The notes under the pieces are model-generated. The model was not told where the DNA came from and searched no databases. It saw only the letters and a list, made by a program, of their open reading frames with translations. 64,000 nt of DNA, taken from NCBI GenBank assembly GCA_022778805.1, contig JALFSN010000002.1:372001-436000 (forward strand), in the 5' to 3' direction. The stretch's first letter is position 1. The number at the start of each line of letters is the position of its first letter. Source of the stretch: Arcanobacterium sp. Its GTDB lineage: Bacteria; Actinomycetota; Actinomycetes; Actinomycetales; Actinomycetaceae. The position numbers and the translations under genes are program-made. Shown here piece after piece: positions 58,684 through 64,000 of this stretch.

Positions 58684-60720
58684 GTGAGCGAAACAAGCGC
58701 AAATCACATTCCTGAACCAAATAATCATTACGACGCCGGCGATATCACTGTGCTTGAGGGGCTTGAAGCAGTGCGCAAACGCCCTGGCATGTACATTGGC
58801 TCCACCGGAGAGCGCGGGCTGCATCACCTCGTGTATGAAGTGGTAGATAACTCCGTGGATGAAGCTCTTGCTGGCTATTGCGATCACATCAGCGTGACGT
58901 TGCAAGAAGATGGGGGAGTGCGGGTACAGGATAATGGGCGAGGCATTCCCGTCGATATCCATCCCACTGAGGGCGTGAGTGCCGTGCAGGTAGTGATGAC
59001 GGTGCTGCATGCCGGAGGAAAATTCGGCAATGGCTCGTATGCCGTTTCTGGCGGCTTGCACGGCGTAGGCATTTCTGTGGTCAATGCGCTCTCTACTCGG
59101 ATGGATACCGAAGTGCGCAGAGATGGCTACGTGTGGAGAATTTCCTACGAAAACGGAGTGCCTCTCGCTCCACTTGAAAAAGGGGAGCCGACGGAAGAGA
59201 CTGGCACGACTCAGACGTTCTGGCCAAATCCAGAAATTTTTGAGACGACGGAATTCGATTTTGAGACGCTGCGTAAGCGTTTCCATCAGATGAGTTTTCT
59301 CAATAAAGGTTTGCGCATCACGTTGGTGGATGAGCGAGCGTCAGCTGTAGCTGAGGGGGATGAAGTCACTGGAGATGCGCTAGGAGAAGCAGATAATCCG
59401 CGTGCTGGCCACTCCGAAGTGAGCTATAAGTATGACGGCGGGCTGCTTGATTATGTGAATTTCCTGGTGAACACCAAGAAAGTTGAGAAGATTCATCCTG
59501 ATCCGATCTATTTTGAAGCAGAAGATACTGAGAAAAAGATCGACGTTGAAATTGCTATGCAGTGGACGAGCGCCTACAGCGAATCGTTGCACACGTTCGC
59601 CAATACCATCAACACTACTGAGGGCGGCACGCATGAGGAAGGATTCCGCACGGCGCTCACATCCGTGGTGAATAAATATGCGCGCGATAAAGGTCTCTTA
59701 AAGGAAAAAGATCCTAATCTCTCCGGTGAAGATATTCGTGAAGGGCTCACCGCCGTTATTTCAGTGAAAATCGCCGAGCCTCAGTTTGAAGGGCAGACCA
59801 AAACCAAGCTGGGCAATACCGAAGTCAAAACGTTCGTTCAGCAGCAGACGTATGCCTATCTCACCGATTGGCTCGATATGCATCCAAGCGAAGGCAAAGA
59901 CATTATCCGCAAAGCCACGCAGGCTTTCTCTGCCCGTCAAGCCGCTCGTAAAGCCCGTGAAGCCACACGCCGCAAGAGTGTGCTGGAATCGGCGTCCATG
60001 CCTGGGAAGTTAAAAGACTGTACATCCCGCAAACCCGAAGAGTGCGAAATCTTCATCGTTGAGGGCGATTCCGCTGGCGGCTCAGCCGTGAATGGACGCG
60101 ACCCTAAGCATCAAGCGATTATGCCGATCCGTGGGAAAATTTTGAACGTGGAAAAAGCTCGTCTGGATCGGGCACTGGGCTCAGACACTATTCAAGGACT
60201 GATCACGGCGTTTGGCACCGGTGTGGGAGACGATTTCGATTTGGCGAAACTTCGCTACCACAAAATTGTGTTTATGGCTGATGCTGATGTGGACGGCCAG
60301 CACATCGCCACTCTGCTACTCACCCTGGTCTATCGATATATGCGGCCACTCATCGAAAATGGACACATTTATATTGCTATGCCGCCGCTATATCGCATCA
60401 AGTGGACGAATGCTCCGCACGATTACGTCTTTTCCGATAAAGAGCGAGACGACGTGCTCGCAGCAGGTTTGGAAGCAGGTAAAACGCTCCCCAAAGCGGA
60501 GGGGCAAGGCATTCAACGCTACAAAGGTTTGGGCGAAATGAATGCTGAGGAACTGTGGGAGACCACGATGGATCCCGATACCCGCACCCTCAAACAAGTA
60601 AATATCGGTGAAGCTGCGGAAACGGATGAGACGTTCTCGCTACTCATGGGTGAAGATGTGGGCTCTCGGCGCGCTTTCATCCAGCGTAACGCACACGACG
60701 TGAGATTCCTCGACATCTAG
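58684..60720 (+). CDS. gyrB: DNA gyrase subunit B
   Basis: 678 aa, GTG with AAAGGAG near. GHKL ATPase: [66 protein letters not shown] (near 460) and [13 protein letters not shown]; the last segment [11 protein letters not shown] is canonical. With GyrA it introduces negative supercoils. Confidence 0.98.
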   Translation: MSETSANHIPEPNNHYDAGDITVLEGLEAVRKRPGMYIGSTGERGLHHLVYEVVDNSVDEALAGYCDHISVTLQEDGGVRVQDNGRGIPVDIHPTEGVSAVQVVMTVLHAGGKFGNGSYAVSGGLHGVGISVVNALSTRMDTEVRRDGYVWRISYENGVPLAPLEKGEPTEETGTTQTFWPNPEIFETTEFDFETLRKRFHQMSFLNKGLRITLVDERASAVAEGDEVTGDALGEADNPRAGHSEVSYKYDGGLLDYVNFLVNTKKVEKIHPDPIYFEAEDTEKKIDVEIAMQWTSAYSESLHTFANTINTTEGGTHEEGFRTALTSVVNKYARDKGLLKEKDPNLSGEDIREGLTAVISVKIAEPQFEGQTKTKLGNTEVKTFVQQQTYAYLTDWLDMHPSEGKDIIRKATQAFSARQAARKAREATRRKSVLESASMPGKLKDCTSRKPEECEIFIVEGDSAGGSAVNGRDPKHQAIMPIRGKILNVEKARLDRALGSDTIQGLITAFGTGVGDDFDLAKLRYHKIVFMADADVDGQHIATLLLTLVYRYMRPLIENGHIYIAMPPLYRIKWTNAPHDYVFSDKERDDVLAAGLEAGKTLPKAEGQGIQRYKGLGEMNAEELWETTMDPDTRTLKQVNIGEAAETDETFSLLMGEDVGSRRAFIQRNAHDVRFLDI

Positions 60721-60784
60721 AGCGCCGCCGTCATCCATCATCTATTTAGTCATCTAAACCAACGAGTACAGCAAAGCGAGAACC

Positions 60785-63484
60785 GTGAGCGAGAACGACG
60801 ATCTGCAAGAAGTTGAAGAGAGCACCTACAAGCATGGGGCGATCAAAGAAGTTGATCTGCAACGTGAGATGGAGACCAGCTACCTCGACTACGCCATGAG
60901 CGTGATTGTAGGTCGTGCTCTACCTGATGTGCGCGATGGTATGAAGCCAGTACACCGGCGCGTCATTTACGCAATGTGGAACGGCGGATTCCGGCCTGAT
61001 GCAAGTTTTTCTAAATCGGTGAAGATCGTGGGCGAAGTGATGGGGCAATACCATCCTCATGGTGACGCTGCTATTTACGATACGATGGTACGCCTCGTGC
61101 AGCCGTGGAATATGCGCTATCCACTCGTAGCTGGACAGGGAAATTTCGGCACAGCTGGCGATCTCGGTGCAGCTGCTCCTCGTTACACTGAGGCTCGTAT
61201 GGCTCCGCTAGCGATGGAAATGGTGCGAGACATCGCTGAAGAAACGGTGGATTTCGAGCCGAACTTCGATGGCAGCGTGCAAGAACCGACGGTGCTTACA
61301 TCGCGCATTCCGAATTTGCTGATTAACGGCTCGGAAGGTATCGCGGTGGGGATGGCCACCCGCATTCCGCCACACAATTTACGTGAAGTGAATGACGGCG
61401 TACAGTGGTATCTCCAGCATCCTGAGGCTTCTCGTGACGAGCTACTCACCGCTCTCATGCAGCGCATTAAAGGGCCAGATTTTCCTACGGGTGCAACGAT
61501 TTTAGGCCGCAAAGGTATCGAGCAGATGTACCGTACCGGCCACGGTTCAATCACACAACGCGCCGTGGTGGATATCGAAGAGGTGAACGGGCGCCAGAGC
61601 ATCGTCGTCACGGATCTTCCGTACCAAGTGAATCCAGATCGGCTGCTCGAAAAAATGGTGGAGGGCATTAAAGATGGCCGTTTGCCAGGGATTGCAGACA
61701 TTCGCGACGAAAGCTCAGGGCGTGCAGGTCAGCGTATCGTGATTGTGCTCAAGCGTGACGCCGTGGCGAAAGTTGTGCTCAATAACCTCTACAAGCACAC
61801 GCAGCTGCAAAATAATTTCCCAGCTAATATGCTCGCATTGGTGGATGGGGTGCCGCGCACTCTCAGCCTGGACGGGTTTATTTATCACTGGGTGAACCAT
61901 CAGATAGACGTGATTCGGCGCCGTACGATTTTCCGCTTGAAGAAGATCGAAGAACGGCTCATGATTCTGGAGGGGCTGACGCGAGCTCTCGACGCTCTCG
62001 ACGCCGTGATTGCACTCATTCGGCGTTCGCAGACTCCTACTGAAGCTCGCACGGGTCTCATGGATTTGCTCGATATTAATGAGATTCAGGCAGATCATAT
62101 TTTGGCCATGCAACTTCGCCGGTTAGCTGCTTTGGAGCGTTTGAAGATTCTGCAGGAGAAAGAAGAAAAAGAAGCTCAGCGCGAAGATTACAAAGACATT
62201 CTGGCTAAGCCGGAACGTCAGCGGCAGATCATCAGCGAAGAATTGCAAGAGATCGTCGATAAATACGGCGATGACCGGCGGACGGTGATTGTGCCATTTA
62301 ATGGCGAGATGACGGTGGAAGATCTCATCCCTGAAGAAGATGTGGTGCTGACGATTACCCACTCCGGCTTCGTCAAGCGCACAAAAGTGAGCGAATATCG
62401 GGCACAACATCGCGGCGGCAAGGGCATTAAAGGCGCTACGTTGCGCGGTGACGACGTAGTGGAGCACTTCGGGGTGGGGTCCACTCACGATTGGCATCTG
62501 TTCTTCACTAATCAAGGTCGGGTATATCGTCTGAAGGGATATGAACTGCCCGAAGGTTCACGTGAATCAAAAGGCCAACACATCGCAAATCTTCTGGCTT
62601 TCCAGCCTGATGAGCGCATTGCTTCGGCAATTTCATTGCGCGATTATGAACAGGCAGAATATCTGGTGTTGGCCACGAAATTTGGCTATGTGAAGAAGAC
62701 GCGCCTCGCTGATTACGATTCGGCTCGTGCAGCAGGATTAATCGCTATTAATCTGAAAGAAAACGAACAAGGCGAACTAGACCAAGTAGTATCTGCGCGT
62801 TTGGCCAATGAGGGTGACGATCTCATTCTAGTTTCCCGCCAGGGTATGAGCGTGCGGTTTACAGCGACAGACGAGGCGCTACGGCCTATGGGACGCAACA
62901 CTAGCGGCGTCACTGGTATGAAATTCCGTGAGGGGGATTCGCTGCTCACGATGGACGTGGTGCGTCCAGGCACGGAAGTGTTCGTCGTCACGGATGGCGG
63001 CTTTGCTAAGCGCACAAGCGAAGATCAGTACCGCGTGCAAGGCCGCGGCGGTTTTGGCATCAAGGTGGCCAATCTCGTAGCAGCTCGAGGGGAGTTGGTA
63101 GGAGCGCTTATCACGCAGCCAGGGGATGAAATTCTGGTGATTATGGAGAGCGGTAAAGTGGTGCGTTCGAGCGTGGATGAGGTGAATCTCACGGGTCGCA
63201 ATACTCAAGGCGTCACCTTTGCCCGCCCTGATAGTTCAGATCGAGTAATCTCTATTGCGCTGAACTTGGAAACCGAAGCTGCAGACGATAGTGAAGAAGA
63301 TGGCGTGGCAGAAAATGCTGCGGTGGATGCAGATGGTGAACTTAACGATAGTGATGCCCCTGCAGAAGTTGGAAGTGCTGATGAGATAGCGGAGGGCACT
63401 TCGGAAGAAACTGCACAGAGTGGCCACGATCGCCAAGAGGGCGGCCGTGATGGTGCAGATAGTGAAACTGCATCTGAAGAATAG
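60785..63484 (+). CDS. gyrA: DNA gyrase subunit A
   Basis: 899 aa, GTG 60785, 64 bp after gyrB. Active-site Tyr134 in [11 protein letters not shown]. Quinolone region [15 protein letters not shown]: the position equivalent to E. coli Ser83 is Ala95, with Asp99 kept. C-terminal beta-pinwheel with GyrA-box-like QRGGKGIKG, then an acidic tail (~830-899, [10 protein letters not shown]...). Confidence 0.98.
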   Translation: MSENDDLQEVEESTYKHGAIKEVDLQREMETSYLDYAMSVIVGRALPDVRDGMKPVHRRVIYAMWNGGFRPDASFSKSVKIVGEVMGQYHPHGDAAIYDTMVRLVQPWNMRYPLVAGQGNFGTAGDLGAAAPRYTEARMAPLAMEMVRDIAEETVDFEPNFDGSVQEPTVLTSRIPNLLINGSEGIAVGMATRIPPHNLREVNDGVQWYLQHPEASRDELLTALMQRIKGPDFPTGATILGRKGIEQMYRTGHGSITQRAVVDIEEVNGRQSIVVTDLPYQVNPDRLLEKMVEGIKDGRLPGIADIRDESSGRAGQRIVIVLKRDAVAKVVLNNLYKHTQLQNNFPANMLALVDGVPRTLSLDGFIYHWVNHQIDVIRRRTIFRLKKIEERLMILEGLTRALDALDAVIALIRRSQTPTEARTGLMDLLDINEIQADHILAMQLRRLAALERLKILQEKEEKEAQREDYKDILAKPERQRQIISEELQEIVDKYGDDRRTVIVPFNGEMTVEDLIPEEDVVLTITHSGFVKRTKVSEYRAQHRGGKGIKGATLRGDDVVEHFGVGSTHDWHLFFTNQGRVYRLKGYELPEGSRESKGQHIANLLAFQPDERIASAISLRDYEQAEYLVLATKFGYVKKTRLADYDSARAAGLIAINLKENEQGELDQVVSARLANEGDDLILVSRQGMSVRFTATDEALRPMGRNTSGVTGMKFREGDSLLTMDVVRPGTEVFVVTDGGFAKRTSEDQYRVQGRGGFGIKVANLVAARGELVGALITQPGDEILVIMESGKVVRSSVDEVNLTGRNTQGVTFARPDSSDRVISIALNLETEAADDSEEDGVAENAAVDADGELNDSDAPAEVGSADEIAEGTSEETAQSGHDRQEGGRDGADSETASEE

Positions 63485-63575
63485 TGCAGCTAGCGGCAAA
63501 AAAGATGTAGTCTCAGATTGACTGCACCTCGCAGATGCTCGCGGTGGCGTCTGCTGAAAGGACTGGAGAACATCT

Positions 63576-63983
63576 ATGGCTTCTCAAGAAAAGAAACCAG
63601 TAGCAAGCGCGAAGCGTTCGATGGGAATTCGGCGCGTGAAAATGACCATTTCACGTGTTGACCCGTGGAGCGCTTTGAAAGTTTCCTTTCTCGTTTCAGT
63701 GGCGCTTGGCATTATGATCGTGGTGGCGTCCGTTGTGTTGTGGCTGCTTTTTGATGCCATGCATGTGTGGAGTGGGATCAACGATTTGCTGGTGACGCTC
63801 AATAATGAGCAGCTTTTGAAACTCGGACAATTCTTGCAGTTTGGCCGTATTATTCCATTCTCCGTCGTCGTAGCAGTGGTGGAAATTGTATTGATGACGG
63901 CGCTGGGTACGGTGATGGCGTTGATTTTCAATGTGATTGCGATGCTTGTGGGTGGTGTGCACATCACCGTGACCGACGAGTGA
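63576..63983 (+). CDS. DUF3566 membrane protein
   Basis: 135 aa with AAAGGACTGGAG upstream. RRVKMTISRVDPWSALKVSF is the DUF3566 start; two membrane helices (~39-62 and ~95-122), with a VHITVTDE end. Conserved right after gyrA in actinobacteria. Function unknown. Confidence 0.92.
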   Translation: MASQEKKPVASAKRSMGIRRVKMTISRVDPWSALKVSFLVSVALGIMIVVASVVLWLLFDAMHVWSGINDLLVTLNNEQLLKLGQFLQFGRIIPFSVVVAVVEIVLMTALGTVMALIFNVIAMLVGGVHITVTDE

Positions 63984-64000
63984 GCTGTTAACCGACGAGT

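Noticed and set aside
58642-59286. 214-codon minus-strand frame in gyrB
   Set aside because: Antisense to the well-defined ATPase domain of gyrB.

Overview
The window is chromosomal DNA of a moderate-GC actinobacterium spanning its replication origin. The layout gyrA-gyrB-DUF721-recF-dnaN-dnaA | rpmH-rnpA-yidD-yidC-khpB-rsmG-parA-parB, the fhaA-fhaB-pstP-rodA-pbpA-pknB envelope operon, CrgA, a class E sortase and DUF3566 are all actinobacterial hallmarks. The gene set and lack of mycolate or sporulation genes suggest Actinomycetaceae or a close relative; the genus cannot be fixed from the sequence alone.

Left to right: 1-2146 is the 5' part of a large helicase-like protein with a degenerate P-loop. 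At 2398-2789 lies a decayed hipB-hipA toxin-antitoxin relic, followed by tRNA-Leu(CAG). 3223-10840 is the growth and division signalling cluster (two FHA proteins, PP2C phosphatase, RodA, PBP, PASTA kinase; no pknA). 11026-15291 holds a 52-aa membrane protein, sortase, CrgA, rhomboid, cyclophilin and an orphan MogA-like protein. 15675-24237 carries a CtpE-like P-type ATPase, an AGE-family sugar isomerase, a CYTH protein, a lipoprotein, a PlsC-like acyltransferase and an HD protein. 24424-31863 is the rpsF-ssb-rpsR-rplI-dnaB replication and ribosome group, split by a GntR regulator and two paralogous sugar-phosphate-type MFS transporters.

32014-42215 is envelope and RNA metabolism: a PBP at the ponA position whose catalytic motifs are eroded, an AI-2E family exporter, CCA-adding enzyme, NUDIX, DUF6049, and a membrane pseudokinase standing where MurJ would be expected. 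42330-45952 has trxB, an aminotransferase and a D-Ala-D-Ala ligase homologue. 46177-52808 is the partition and origin-left block, and 53218-63983 the origin-right block.

The most notable signals are: a strong second cluster of DnaA boxes just upstream of dnaB, about 27 kb from dnaA; the apparently inactive PBP; the loss of the MurJ moiety next to its pseudokinase partner; two copies of a long inverted repeat sharing the core GGCGGATTTTCA; palindromic operators shared by both MFS transporters; and the hipBA relic. No CRISPR array, prophage, insertion sequence or rRNA was seen.
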